Source of the DNA: Caballeronia sp. SBC1
Lineage (GTDB): Bacteria > Pseudomonadota > Gammaproteobacteria > Burkholderiales > Burkholderiaceae
Assembly: GCF_011493005.1 (NCBI RefSeq)
Contig: NZ_CP049156.1
Span: 1,984,001 to 2,048,000 of the forward strand
Direction: 5' to 3'
DNA length: 64,000 bases
Shown here piece after piece: positions 8,873 to 16,862 of this stretch. Position 1 is the first letter of the stretch; every line of letters begins with the position of its first letter. The translations under genes were made by a program, and so were the position numbers. A model generated the notes under the pieces. That model saw nothing but the letters and a program-made list of their open reading frames with translations, had not been told where the DNA came from and made no database searches.

Positions 8873-9750
8873 GCGCAGGCCAAGCGGCGGTTGGTCCGGC
8901 ACGGCGCGCAATGATTGTGACCGCCGACGATTTCGGGCTGCACGCACGCGTGAACGAGGCGGTCGAGCGTGCCCATCGCAACGGCGTGCTGACCTCGGCC
9001 AGCCTGATGGTCGCAGGCGACGCCGCTGCGGATGCCGTGGAGCGCGCGCGGCGCCTGCCGACTTTGCGCGTGGGTCTGCATGTCGTCCTGGCGGACGGCC
9101 GGGCAACGTCGCCACGTAGTGACATTCCACAGCTAGTCGATGATCACGGCTATTTCGGCAATGCAATGGTTCGCGACGGCGTGCGCTTTTTCTTTCTTCC
9201 CCGCGTACGTACCCAGCTAGCCCATGAGATTCGCGCGCAGTTCAAGGCCTTTGCCGCGACCGGACTGCCGCTCGATCACGTCAATACGCACAAGCATTTT
9301 CATCTTCACCCGACTGTGCTGTCGCTCTTGCTTGAAATAGGCCGCGAATACGGTATGCGATCGATGCGCCTGCCTTACGAGCCGGGCGGGTCGCTTGCGT
9401 TGCGGCCCTGGATAGCGCTAGTGCGGGCGCGGCTGGACCGGTGCGGGATTGCCCATAACGATCACGTGGCGGGTCTCGCGCAGAGCGGGCGGATGGACGA
9501 GTTAGCGTTCATCAAGGCACTGGGCACGCTTCCCGATGGCGTGAACGAGATCTACTGTCACCCCGCCATACCGGGCGACGGTGCGCTCGCACCCTCCATG
9601 TCGGACTACCGGCACGCCGACGAGCTTACTGCACTGGTCTCACCGCGCGTGGCTGCCGCAATGGATGCCATGGGCCTCGCGCGCGGCGGCTTCAGCGACG
9701 TGTTCCCGGCCACTGTGTCACCCGTAGAGCCGGCGTTGCGCACCCTATGA
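8869..9750 (+). CDS. hpnK: Hopanoid biosynthesis deacetylase HpnK (YdjC family)
   Basis: This YdjC-like carbohydrate deacetylase has 293 residues. Diagnostic features are MIVTADDFGLHARVNEAVER near the N-terminus (the DD metal ligands), GLHVVLADGR, and LDHVNTHKHFHLHPTVLSLL with the clustered histidines of the metal site. YCHPAIPGDG matches the C-terminal active-site segment. HpnK removes the acetyl group from N-acetylglucosaminyl bacteriohopanetetrol, giving the free amine that HpnJ can process. The start overlaps hpnJ as ATGA and the stop overlaps hpnL the same way. Confidence 0.93.
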   Translation: MSAGQAAVGPARRAMIVTADDFGLHARVNEAVERAHRNGVLTSASLMVAGDAAADAVERARRLPTLRVGLHVVLADGRATSPRSDIPQLVDDHGYFGNAMVRDGVRFFFLPRVRTQLAHEIRAQFKAFAATGLPLDHVNTHKHFHLHPTVLSLLLEIGREYGMRSMRLPYEPGGSLALRPWIALVRARLDRCGIAHNDHVAGLAQSGRMDELAFIKALGTLPDGVNEIYCHPAIPGDGALAPSMSDYRHADELTALVSPRVAAAMDAMGLARGGFSDVFPATVSPVEPALRTL

Positions 9751-10733
9751 CCGCAGCAATGCGCTGGCTTGCCTGGGCCCGCTGGCCGCTCGCCATCGGC
9801 TTGCTGACCGTCTTCGCCGTGCACGAGGGTTTCGCCGACGTGCTGCGAGGCATCCCCCAAGCCGGTGTCACCATGCTCTGGCTGATCCCGTTCCACGCGC
9901 TGCCCTTGTTGCTCGATGCATGCGGATGGCGTGTCCTCCTTGGCCGCCTGGCGCCGCTGCGCGTCCTGTGGTGGATAGCAACCGTGCGTGAGTCGGTCAG
10001 CCGCCTGCTGCCCGCGGCCGGTGTAGGCGGCGAACTGGTCGGGATCAGGCTCGCGCACTGGTATATCGCCGATATCAATCGCGTCAGTGCATCGGTCATC
10101 GTGGAAGTGCTGGTGACAGTAGTCGTCCAATATGCGTTCTCCGCACTTGGCCTGTTATTACTGGTCGTCACCACCCACGCATTTGCAGGCGTGCGGCTGA
10201 TCGGTCTTGCGCTGGTGTTGTCATTGCCGGTTCCCATTGTGTTTTTTATTCTGGTCAGGCGCGGCGGCTTGTTTCAGGCCCTCGAAAAACAGGCTGCCCG
10301 CTGGCTCGGATCGTCGCACCGTCTGTTGTCGAAGCTGGATGGAGTGCGGCTCGACCGGGAAATCGACACGCTGATGCGCCGCCCAGGCTTGCTAGCCTGC
10401 GCGTTCGCGTGGCAGTTGGGCGGTTATATGCTTGGTGCGCTCGAGGTGTACTGGGCGCTCGCGTTCTTCGGTCACCCTGTCTCCATTACCAGCGCGCTTG
10501 CCGTGGAGGCGCTCACTCAAGCGGTCCGGCACGCGGCGTTTTTTATGCCGGCGGGGTTGGGGGTGCAGGAGGCCGCGATCATGGTGCTGGCGCATATGGC
10601 CGGCGTGGACAGGCAAGCGGGTATCGCGCTCGCGCTCGTCAAGCGGATGCGTGAAGTGCTGTTCGGCTGCATCGCGCTTGCCGGTTGGCAACTCGCTGAA
10701 ATGCGGCGCAATTCCCGTTCGCGGCTGACTTGA
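9747..10733 (+). CDS. hpnL: Hopanoid biosynthesis-associated membrane protein HpnL
   Basis: This is a polytopic membrane protein of 328 residues from the flippase-like (lysylphosphatidylglycerol synthase-type) family. Hydrophobic segments include MLWLIPFHALPLLLDACGW, VIVEVLVTVVVQYAFSALGL and LIGLALVLSLPVPIVFFILV. Conserved family sequence is seen in RESVSRLLPAAGVGGELVG and AFFMPAGLGVQEAAIMVLAH. HpnL accompanies hpnIJK and may move or present hopanoid lipids across the inner membrane; that role is inferred. It is the last gene of the tightly coupled operon; no hairpin terminator is obvious in the 435 bp that follow. Confidence 0.88.
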   Translation: MTAAMRWLAWARWPLAIGLLTVFAVHEGFADVLRGIPQAGVTMLWLIPFHALPLLLDACGWRVLLGRLAPLRVLWWIATVRESVSRLLPAAGVGGELVGIRLAHWYIADINRVSASVIVEVLVTVVVQYAFSALGLLLLVVTTHAFAGVRLIGLALVLSLPVPIVFFILVRRGGLFQALEKQAARWLGSSHRLLSKLDGVRLDREIDTLMRRPGLLACAFAWQLGGYMLGALEVYWALAFFGHPVSITSALAVEALTQAVRHAAFFMPAGLGVQEAAIMVLAHMAGVDRQAGIALALVKRMREVLFGCIALAGWQLAEMRRNSRSRLT

Positions 10734-11168
10734 AAGCGGTTTATCGAAGCCGTTGCAGGTTTTTCATGTGGAAAGACCTGTTGTACGATGCACGACTCAG
10801 CCACCAAATCAACCCGCCCCCATTTGCGGATTGAAGACGCATAACCGGCTGTTGCGCTGCTGATTTATACGACTTCGAATTGTCTGCAATGCCGGACAGC
10901 CGCGGTATCCCTTCCCTGCAGTAACTGCATTGCGCACGGATCGCCCGTCTCGCGCCCGCACAAGACCAGCACACACGGGCTTATTCCCCGAAACGATACG
11001 GGCGAACAAACATTCACTTGAGCCCAGTCGCGCCTAGTAAGACAATCCAATTCATCCGATGATAATCGGATCAGGTGATTTCAATAACTGCGGTAGTTCA
11101 AACAACTCGGCCCGGCACAGCCGACAGCCCTCATTAATTAATAAGGCTGCTAAAACTTACCCGAGAAC
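10734..11168. other. Intergenic region between hpnL and the GGDEF-EAL gene
   Basis: No convincing gene was seen; short minus-strand frames lack family character. The right half (about 11040-11160) is AT-richer, with ATTAATTAATAAGG near 11132, and probably contains the promoter of the downstream gene. No terminator hairpin with a T-run was found after hpnL. Confidence 0.45.
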
Positions 11169-13514
11169 ATGCTCACCTCCCTGCTTCCGCCGACGATCAC
11201 ACCCGCGCTTCGACTCTGCTTCCACCGCCGCTCGATGGATCAGCAACGGCCGCTGTCAACGTTCACCATGACCTTTACCGTGGTGGCGTTCCTGGTTTTC
11301 GTCACCGCCCGAGCACATGTAATGGGTATCGACTTACCGCTCTGGCCGCGCCTGCTATGCGCTATCGCAATGTTGCTGCTGGCCGCTGCCATTCCCCGAG
11401 CGCCGTCTACTTTCATATTCGGCCTGATCGGCGTGCTTTATGTCGTGGTCCTGCAGATCGGGATCGTGATCAATGTCGAAGGCGTGGAAAAACCGCTCTC
11501 GTGGATGCTGCCGGCCGGCATGGTCATCCCTATATGCGCGGCGCCGCTGTGGCTTACACCGCGGCATTTCATCCTGGGGACAATTGCGTTCTACCTGGCC
11601 GGACTGCCCTTTGTGATGTCGGTGCCCTTCACCCACGACGACTACGTCTTATGCGCAATGTGGGTGGCGATCGGCATTCCGATGGCGACCACGTTTCATT
11701 TCGGCTTCTATTGGTTCCGGCTCAACCACTTCCTGCTCGAAGAGAAACTACGGGCGCTCGCCGCCACCGATCCCTTGACCCAGCTCCTGAACCGGCGCGC
11801 TTTTCTCGAGCAGGCAGAACAGATGCTGAGCGAGACGAAAGGTCACGATGAAGTCGTCAGCGCGATCTTCCTGGACATTGATCGCTTCAAGTCCCTGAAC
11901 GACCAGTACGGCCACGCGCGCGGTGACGAAGCGTTGGTCGAAGTCACGCAGGTCCTGAACGACGCCGTGCCTCCGGACGCGGTGGTCGGACGGCTTGGAG
12001 GCGAAGAGTTCGCCGTGCTCATCAAGGCGCCCGGGCCCGATCGGGCGACCGAGCTGGCCGACACGCTGCGCATTCTTGTAGCTGCAATCCTCCGGCCCGA
12101 TGGTTTTCTCACCGCCAGCTTCGGCGTAGCTCATCGCCGGCCGAATGAGAACGTCGTCGAACTGCTCGACCGTGCCGACGAAGCGCTATTGCGCGCGAAA
12201 CACGCGGGCCATAACCGAGTGTTCGTCGAGCAAGCAAGGCGGGTCGAGCGCGTACGCGCCACCGCTCTTGATGAAGACAATGACATCCGGGTCGATGAGG
12301 AACCAGTCGTTGTCACGCGCTGGGGCGCGTTCGATCTCTTCACGCACTACCAGCCGGTTTACAGTTTGTCGCATCAGAAGCAGGTCGGTTTCGAAGCCCT
12401 GCTTCGCGGCTTCGACCGGCATGGCACGCCGCTGCAGCCCGACAAGTTGTTCGCCCCGCAGTCGAATCCCGGCGTCAGCGACCTGGATTCGCTGACCCAC
12501 CATCTCCATCTCGCGAACGCCCGCACGCGCTTGCCGCTCGACACGTGGCTCTTCCTGAACGTCGCGCCGTCCACCTTCATCCAGCCGGGTTATGAGCAGA
12601 CGCTAGCGGCCATGGTCTTCGAAGCGGGACTCGATCCTCGCGGGGTGGTGCTGGAAATTCTCGAGTCCGAGGGGGTGGACGTTGAGGAGCTTGCGCTGGC
12701 CGCGTGGCGGTATCGCGGCTGCGGTTTCCTGATTGCCGTCGATGACTTCGGCGCGGGCCATTCCAACCTCGACCGCCTTCTGCGCATCCAGCCTGACTTC
12801 GTGAAGCTCGATGGCGCGTTGATTCGCGCGAAGAGCCGTGCCTCGGATCAGCCCCTGCTCCCCACCATTGTTTCGCTGCTGCATCGGGCGGACATGCTGG
12901 TGGTGGTGGAAGGGATCGAGACGACCGAGGAGCTGATCCTGGCGGTCGAATCGAACGTCGATTTCGCGCAAGGATTCCTGCTAGGCCGACCTAGCGCCAC
13001 GCTGCCCTCGGCGGCGGCAGTCACGCGGCGCATCGACCACGCATTCGATGTAATTGCCGAAGGCCGGACCGTGCGCACCGCGCGCTTCGAAGCGCAGTTG
13101 GCGCCGTATCTCGCCATGCTCAACACTGCAGCGGCGGCATTGACGAACGGCGTGAGTATCGACGACGCCATAGCGCCCATGGCGAAGCTGGAACTGTGCA
13201 AACGCTGCTTTGTTCTCGACGATACCGGACGCATCTTGGGGCAGGAAGTGATCGGCCGCGCGGGATCGAGCGCGGACTTCCGGCTCGGGCCGTTATTCGC
13301 CGCGCAGTCGGGGCGATGGGATCATCGGCCGTATTACTGGAAGGCGGTGGCGAACATGGGAACGGCGGTGTTCTGCCAACCGTATTTGTCGCTGACGAGC
13401 GGACGGGCGTCGGTCGGCGTGACAATGGCGTTCATGTGCGACGAGCGGGTGATGGTTGTGGGTAGTGAACTCGACTGGACGTCGCCGCATTTGGCATGGC
13501 CCACGGTGGAATGA
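11169..13514 (+). CDS. Membrane GGDEF-EAL protein (c-di-GMP synthase/phosphodiesterase)
   Basis: This 781-residue protein likely makes or degrades c-di-GMP. Residues about 35-190 form roughly six membrane helices, for example TFIFGLIGVLYVVVLQIGIV. The GGDEF domain has FLDIDRFKSLND and an intact RLGGEEF at 275-281, but no RxxD product-inhibition site before it. The EAL domain keeps EALLR at 409-413, FLNVAPSTF, VLEILESEG, VDDFGAGHSN, FVKLDG, VEGIET and QGFLLGRP, so it may be active too. A C-terminal 140-residue domain (WDHRPYYWKAVANMGT, then FCQPYLSLTSGRASV) resembles the Cache/PAS-like tail of YkuI-type EAL proteins. Start weakly supported; ATG 11235 is possible. Coupled to the next gene by ATGA. 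Confidence 0.88.
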   Translation: MLTSLLPPTITPALRLCFHRRSMDQQRPLSTFTMTFTVVAFLVFVTARAHVMGIDLPLWPRLLCAIAMLLLAAAIPRAPSTFIFGLIGVLYVVVLQIGIVINVEGVEKPLSWMLPAGMVIPICAAPLWLTPRHFILGTIAFYLAGLPFVMSVPFTHDDYVLCAMWVAIGIPMATTFHFGFYWFRLNHFLLEEKLRALAATDPLTQLLNRRAFLEQAEQMLSETKGHDEVVSAIFLDIDRFKSLNDQYGHARGDEALVEVTQVLNDAVPPDAVVGRLGGEEFAVLIKAPGPDRATELADTLRILVAAILRPDGFLTASFGVAHRRPNENVVELLDRADEALLRAKHAGHNRVFVEQARRVERVRATALDEDNDIRVDEEPVVVTRWGAFDLFTHYQPVYSLSHQKQVGFEALLRGFDRHGTPLQPDKLFAPQSNPGVSDLDSLTHHLHLANARTRLPLDTWLFLNVAPSTFIQPGYEQTLAAMVFEAGLDPRGVVLEILESEGVDVEELALAAWRYRGCGFLIAVDDFGAGHSNLDRLLRIQPDFVKLDGALIRAKSRASDQPLLPTIVSLLHRADMLVVVEGIETTEELILAVESNVDFAQGFLLGRPSATLPSAAAVTRRIDHAFDVIAEGRTVRTARFEAQLAPYLAMLNTAAAALTNGVSIDDAIAPMAKLELCKRCFVLDDTGRILGQEVIGRAGSSADFRLGPLFAAQSGRWDHRPYYWKAVANMGTAVFCQPYLSLTSGRASVGVTMAFMCDERVMVVGSELDWTSPHLAWPTVE

Positions 13515-13939
13515 TGGCTAAGAGTGACACATGGTTGTTCCAGATCAGGATCACTGTCTCACCCGAGGCCGCCGCGACCTTGCGCGGAGATCCACAGCGT
13601 ATGCCCGCTGCGCTACGTGATGTACTGCGTCGCCATGACGCCTCGTTGACATGCCAGTTCGACGCGTTTTCTGCCTACGTGAACGAAGCAGAAAGACTCG
13701 GCCCGGAAAAGTATCCGCTTTACCGATGGACCAAGGATACGATCGAGAACCCTGATAAAAAATCCAGGTATCTGCGGTCTTTCACGGTTTATTTAGATAG
13801 TGAGGAGGTCTATCCAAGAAAAATCGCCGATCTGCTGCAGGTTGAATTGTCAGCGCTGGCAGATGCCGCCGGAATTGAGCGAGTAGTCAAGTTTGACAGT
13901 AACCCGGCAAACAACCCGCAACCGCCTGAATCGCAATGA
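13511..13939 (+). CDS. Unknown protein coupled to the GGDEF-EAL gene
   Basis: I do not recognise this 142-residue protein. It has no signal peptide or membrane segment. It starts TWLFQIRITVSPEAAATLRG, has a central charged stretch EAERLGPEKYPLYRWTKDT and a strand RSFTVYLDSEEVYPRKIADL, and ends in a Pro/Asn-rich tail. The ATG at 13511 overlaps the stop of the preceding gene, with GGTGGA just before it; ATG 13514 is an alternative. Its stop overlaps the next gene by 4 bp. The tight coupling on both sides argues that it is real and works with its neighbours, but gives no biochemical role. Confidence 0.65.
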   Translation: MMAKSDTWLFQIRITVSPEAAATLRGDPQRMPAALRDVLRRHDASLTCQFDAFSAYVNEAERLGPEKYPLYRWTKDTIENPDKKSRYLRSFTVYLDSEEVYPRKIADLLQVELSALADAAGIERVVKFDSNPANNPQPPESQ

Positions 13940-14685
13940 ACCAGATGAATTACCCTCCTCAACAGCATCGCGCGCGAGACATCCTCACTTCCTATTTCTG
14001 GAGTGGCGACGTCATTCGCAGCCGACGCGTGAGCGACATCGTGCTAACAGGCACGGTCGACGTGCCTGTGCCCCCTGCGCGTCTGCTTGCAGATTGGGAA
14101 AGGGAGATATCGTCGCGCCTGGTCCTGGAGCCCGGGGACGTCGAGACAATGCCTTTAGGAAGAGCGCGAGCTCGCTGGCCGGACTACAAACGTTGCGTGC
14201 AGGCGGTGTCGGACTGGACGTGCACGCTTGGATTGCCTGAGGTGCTTGCCGCCAGCGACGTAGCGCTCATGGCCTGCCGTGGCGCGAGGTACCACCATGA
14301 CGCCGCGCAATATGGCGGTGCGGCCTTTTGCAACCTCTTCATGAGCGAGGACAAGGGTCTGGACTTGCATTTTCCCTCTATGGATCATCGAATCCCTCTG
14401 AGCCGAGGTACGGTTGTGATATTCGATACCGGCCAGCCTCATGGCGTCATTCAACGCGGCAGCAGCGGTTTTAATGCGGCCGACTTCGCGCCGGAGCGGG
14501 ATTGCATTCAGATGTTCCTGACCTGGGAGCTTCCTATTGAAGATGCCCATGTTGGGGACGCACTTGGGGTTGCCTTCGACATCGACCCTTCGAGATCGCT
14601 GCAACTCGATGAAGAGCAAGTCCGGCTGAACGGCACGCGGGTCATTGTGTGCCCAGATTCTGGCCGATGGTGTCCGGCCGAGTAG
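13936..14685 (+). CDS. 2OG-Fe(II) oxygenase-like protein (tentative)
   Basis: The 249-residue protein resembles the 2-oxoglutarate/iron oxygenase fold: YHHDAAQYGGAAFCNLF (H120 or H121 with D122) could supply the HxD iron ligands, and GTVVIFDTGQPHGVI (H169) the distal histidine at a typical spacing in a beta-strand-rich core. A clear 2OG-binding Arg is not certain; R at about 172 (IQRGSSGF) is a candidate. No signal peptide is present. The gene is coupled to the unknown gene before it (ATGA), so it ends a three-gene unit with the GGDEF-EAL protein. No substrate can be proposed. Confidence 0.5.
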   Translation: MNQMNYPPQQHRARDILTSYFWSGDVIRSRRVSDIVLTGTVDVPVPPARLLADWEREISSRLVLEPGDVETMPLGRARARWPDYKRCVQAVSDWTCTLGLPEVLAASDVALMACRGARYHHDAAQYGGAAFCNLFMSEDKGLDLHFPSMDHRIPLSRGTVVIFDTGQPHGVIQRGSSGFNAADFAPERDCIQMFLTWELPIEDAHVGDALGVAFDIDPSRSLQLDEEQVRLNGTRVIVCPDSGRWCPAE

Positions 14686-14716
14686 TCGTCAGGTCCGCAC
14701 TCGCAACAATTCATGT

Positions 14717-14802
14717 CGAAATATGTCACGGCGCGCTTCGCGATCTCGTAACCCTCCGTCTGGCGGGCCTCCGCTGCGGTGACACCGCGTGACATATTTT
14801 CG
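14717..14802. repeat. Long inverted repeat between two genes
   Basis: CGAAATATGTCACG at 14717-14730 is the reverse complement of CGTGACATATTTTCG at 14788-14802, apart from one extra T. The arms are 14-15 nt with a 57-nt loop. It starts 32 bp after the oxygenase-like gene and ends about 88 bp before the next start. There is no T-run, so it is not a standard intrinsic terminator; it could be paired regulator sites or an mRNA structure. Confidence 0.6.
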
Positions 14803-14890
14803 CTGATGATTTAAATCACCCGCACTCCTATAGTCCGCTCATCGCCACGCCGCAGTGCTGAAAGTGGCCCTGAACCGCAAAGGAGATAGT

Positions 14891-15880
14891 GTGAATACCC
14901 GCTCGTTCGCCAACCCCACCACCGCAGCTTTCCTCGTGTTTGCCGCGACCACCGTATCAGTACGTGGCGCTCTGCGTAAGCTCGTTCTTGCAGCTACCGT
15001 CGCCATGCTTGCCCTCGGCAGCGCCTCAGCTTTCGCCTGGTCGCAACACGGCACCGCGTACACATCACGTGGCACGTATAACGGTGCTCGATACGGCTCG
15101 TGCGGCGGCGGCAGCTGTTCGCATGCAGGCGGCGTCGCTGGCCCTTACGGTGGTTTCGCGACCAACACCGGTACGGTAACCCGCAACGCGCCGGGCCAGT
15201 TTTCGAATTCGGGCACCGCGACCGGACGCTACGGCAATTCGGTGCAGCACGCCGGCGACACCAACTGCGCTGGCGGCACATGCTCGCACACCGGCACCGT
15301 CACCGGACCGGACGGCAAGACGGCCACCACATCCGGTGACGTGACCAGAACCGCGCCGGGCCAGTATTCATCATCCGGGTCGATCACCGGCTCGAACGGC
15401 AACACGGTCGACCATTCGGCATCGACGAATTGTGCGGGTGCTTCGTGCTCCCGTTCGGGCACGGTGACGGGTTCGGACGGCGGGACCGTCTATCACTCAG
15501 GTACGGCGACGCGGGTTGCGCCGGGAGTGGTCACGACGTCCACCAGCGCGACAGGTACACACGGCAACACCGTGACGACAAGTGGAGTGGTCACAACCGG
15601 GGGCGTTGTCACGACGACGGGCAGCACAACGGTCGTCGTCGCGCCCAAGCCGGTAGTCGTTGCTCCTCCGGTCGCGTATGTGCCGCCTCCTCCGGTCGTG
15701 TATGCGCCGCCTCCCCCGGTCGCGTATGTGCCGCCGCCACCGGTTGTCTACGCACCGCCCCCGCCGCCAGCCGTGTATGTTGCTCCGCGCGTCGTCTATA
15801 TGACGCCAGTGCCGCGGCCCGTAGTGTGGGTACCGGGTCACTGGGTCGGGAACGTCTGGGTAGCGGCGCACTGGTCATGA
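14891..15880 (+). CDS. Secreted Gly/Thr/Ser repeat protein with Pro-rich C-terminus
   Basis: This is a 329-residue exported protein of unknown function. GTG 14891 was chosen because AGGAG at 14881-14885 lies 5 nt before it. A signal region, RKLVLAATVAMLALGSASAF, ends at about AFA-W. The mature part has three repeats of about 50 residues built on the pattern NCAGGTCSHTGTVTGPDG, each with a Cys pair, then TSGDVTRTAPGQ. After a Thr/Val-rich linker come near-identical Pro-rich units (AYVPPPPVVYAPPPPV, about 30-bp DNA period) and a tail VWVPGHWVGNVWVAAHW like YXWGXW-type motifs. It is probably a surface or periplasmic structural protein. The next gene overlaps its stop. Confidence 0.75.
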   Translation: MNTRSFANPTTAAFLVFAATTVSVRGALRKLVLAATVAMLALGSASAFAWSQHGTAYTSRGTYNGARYGSCGGGSCSHAGGVAGPYGGFATNTGTVTRNAPGQFSNSGTATGRYGNSVQHAGDTNCAGGTCSHTGTVTGPDGKTATTSGDVTRTAPGQYSSSGSITGSNGNTVDHSASTNCAGASCSRSGTVTGSDGGTVYHSGTATRVAPGVVTTSTSATGTHGNTVTTSGVVTTGGVVTTTGSTTVVVAPKPVVVAPPVAYVPPPPVVYAPPPPVAYVPPPPVVYAPPPPPAVYVAPRVVYMTPVPRPVVWVPGHWVGNVWVAAHWS

Positions 15881-16326
15881 GCGATGACTTGCAGGGCGTG
15901 ACCGGCAGCATGGTCATCCGAATCAACCAGGAAATGACAGAGGGGCAAAGCGGTGTGATGCGCGTATATCCAACTTTTAAATCGCAGTGCAAACTGTTAT
16001 GCAAGGCTGGGGGAGCGGTAATACTGATCGTCGCGACGGTATTGGCACTTGGTGTGGGCGGCCGCATGACGACCGTCCACACTCCTGCCACGCATCGAAC
16101 GGTCGGACCATCGCAACAGTGCGCAAAAAAGTATGCGGAGTTGTTCGACCTTGCCCATCTGGCAAGACGCAATGAAAAAACGTCCGACGTCATGGTACGT
16201 GAACTCACCGTGATGTCCGGGCGCCTGAATGAGTGTCTGGTGACGGCTGCTGCACACGTTCAAGTTGCCGGACCGGACTTTTCCATCACTCCGGATGCGC
16301 GTGCCTCGAACAGCAGCCAAAGCTGA
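15877..16326 (+). CDS. Small single-pass membrane protein of unknown function
   Basis: The frame encodes up to 149 residues from ATG 15877, which overlaps the stop of the secreted repeat protein as ATGA; later in-frame ATGs could be used instead. One membrane helix, AVILIVATVLALGVGG, lies near residues 50-65 after a basic Cys-containing segment. The remainder, with two cysteines (QQCAKKYAEL and GRLNECLVTA), would lie on the other side of the membrane. I recognise no family. Coupling to the exported repeat protein suggests a shared envelope role. Confidence 0.6.
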   Translation: MSDDLQGVTGSMVIRINQEMTEGQSGVMRVYPTFKSQCKLLCKAGGAVILIVATVLALGVGGRMTTVHTPATHRTVGPSQQCAKKYAELFDLAHLARRNEKTSDVMVRELTVMSGRLNECLVTAAAHVQVAGPDFSITPDARASNSSQS

Positions 16327-16423
16327 TCGGCCGCCGCGTTCGCCGCTTGTCGGCCTATCGAAAAAATCTGGCATTCTATGGCAACCACACAACACGAACG
16401 TAGCCACGCTCGCCTGATCCGCC

Positions 16424-16816
16424 ATGCCAAATCATCTCGATGCTTCAGCTCTCTTAGCAATTGCGTTACACGCAGAGTCGCTGGCCGCAGGGCCATGCAA
16501 TTGCACTCGAACCCCGCTTGACGGCTGGAACTCACAGCCGGTTTCTCTGGACGAACAGCGCCTCGAGGAAATCGGCACGCTCGTTGTGGATGATGATCCC
16601 GAGCCTAGCTATCGGGAGCACCTGCCGGGCAAGGTTGATTATTGGTCTCCCGAGGCGCCCATCACACCGCGTTTTTTCCCCTATAACCGCTGCACCGTAT
16701 GGCAATGCACGCAATGCAGCCGGCTCTATCTTCGATACACGGAAGGCGGAGGTTACTTTGTCGACCGTCGAATCCGCGCGGTGAATTCGGCTTTGATCCA
16801 GGATATCCCTTTGTGA
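16424..16816 (+). CDS. Small Cys-rich hypothetical protein (possible zinc-binding)
   Basis: This is a 130-residue protein with no signal peptide. Cysteines cluster in GPCNCTRTPLDGW near residue 25 and in NRCTVWQCTQCSRLYLRYTE near residue 90, a layout suggestive of a metal-binding ribbon. It ends with GGYFVDRRIRAVNSALI, which looks like a conserved family core. I recall similar unnamed proteins in Burkholderia-group genomes but cannot give a function. It stands alone between a membrane protein on the same strand and the convergent NCS1 permease; the stops are 46 bp apart. Confidence 0.6.
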   Translation: MPNHLDASALLAIALHAESLAAGPCNCTRTPLDGWNSQPVSLDEQRLEEIGTLVVDDDPEPSYREHLPGKVDYWSPEAPITPRFFPYNRCTVWQCTQCSRLYLRYTEGGGYFVDRRIRAVNSALIQDIPL

Positions 16817-16862
16817 GCTGATGAGCGCCTGACGGGAGGGTGCAACCCAAAACAGGCGAGCG

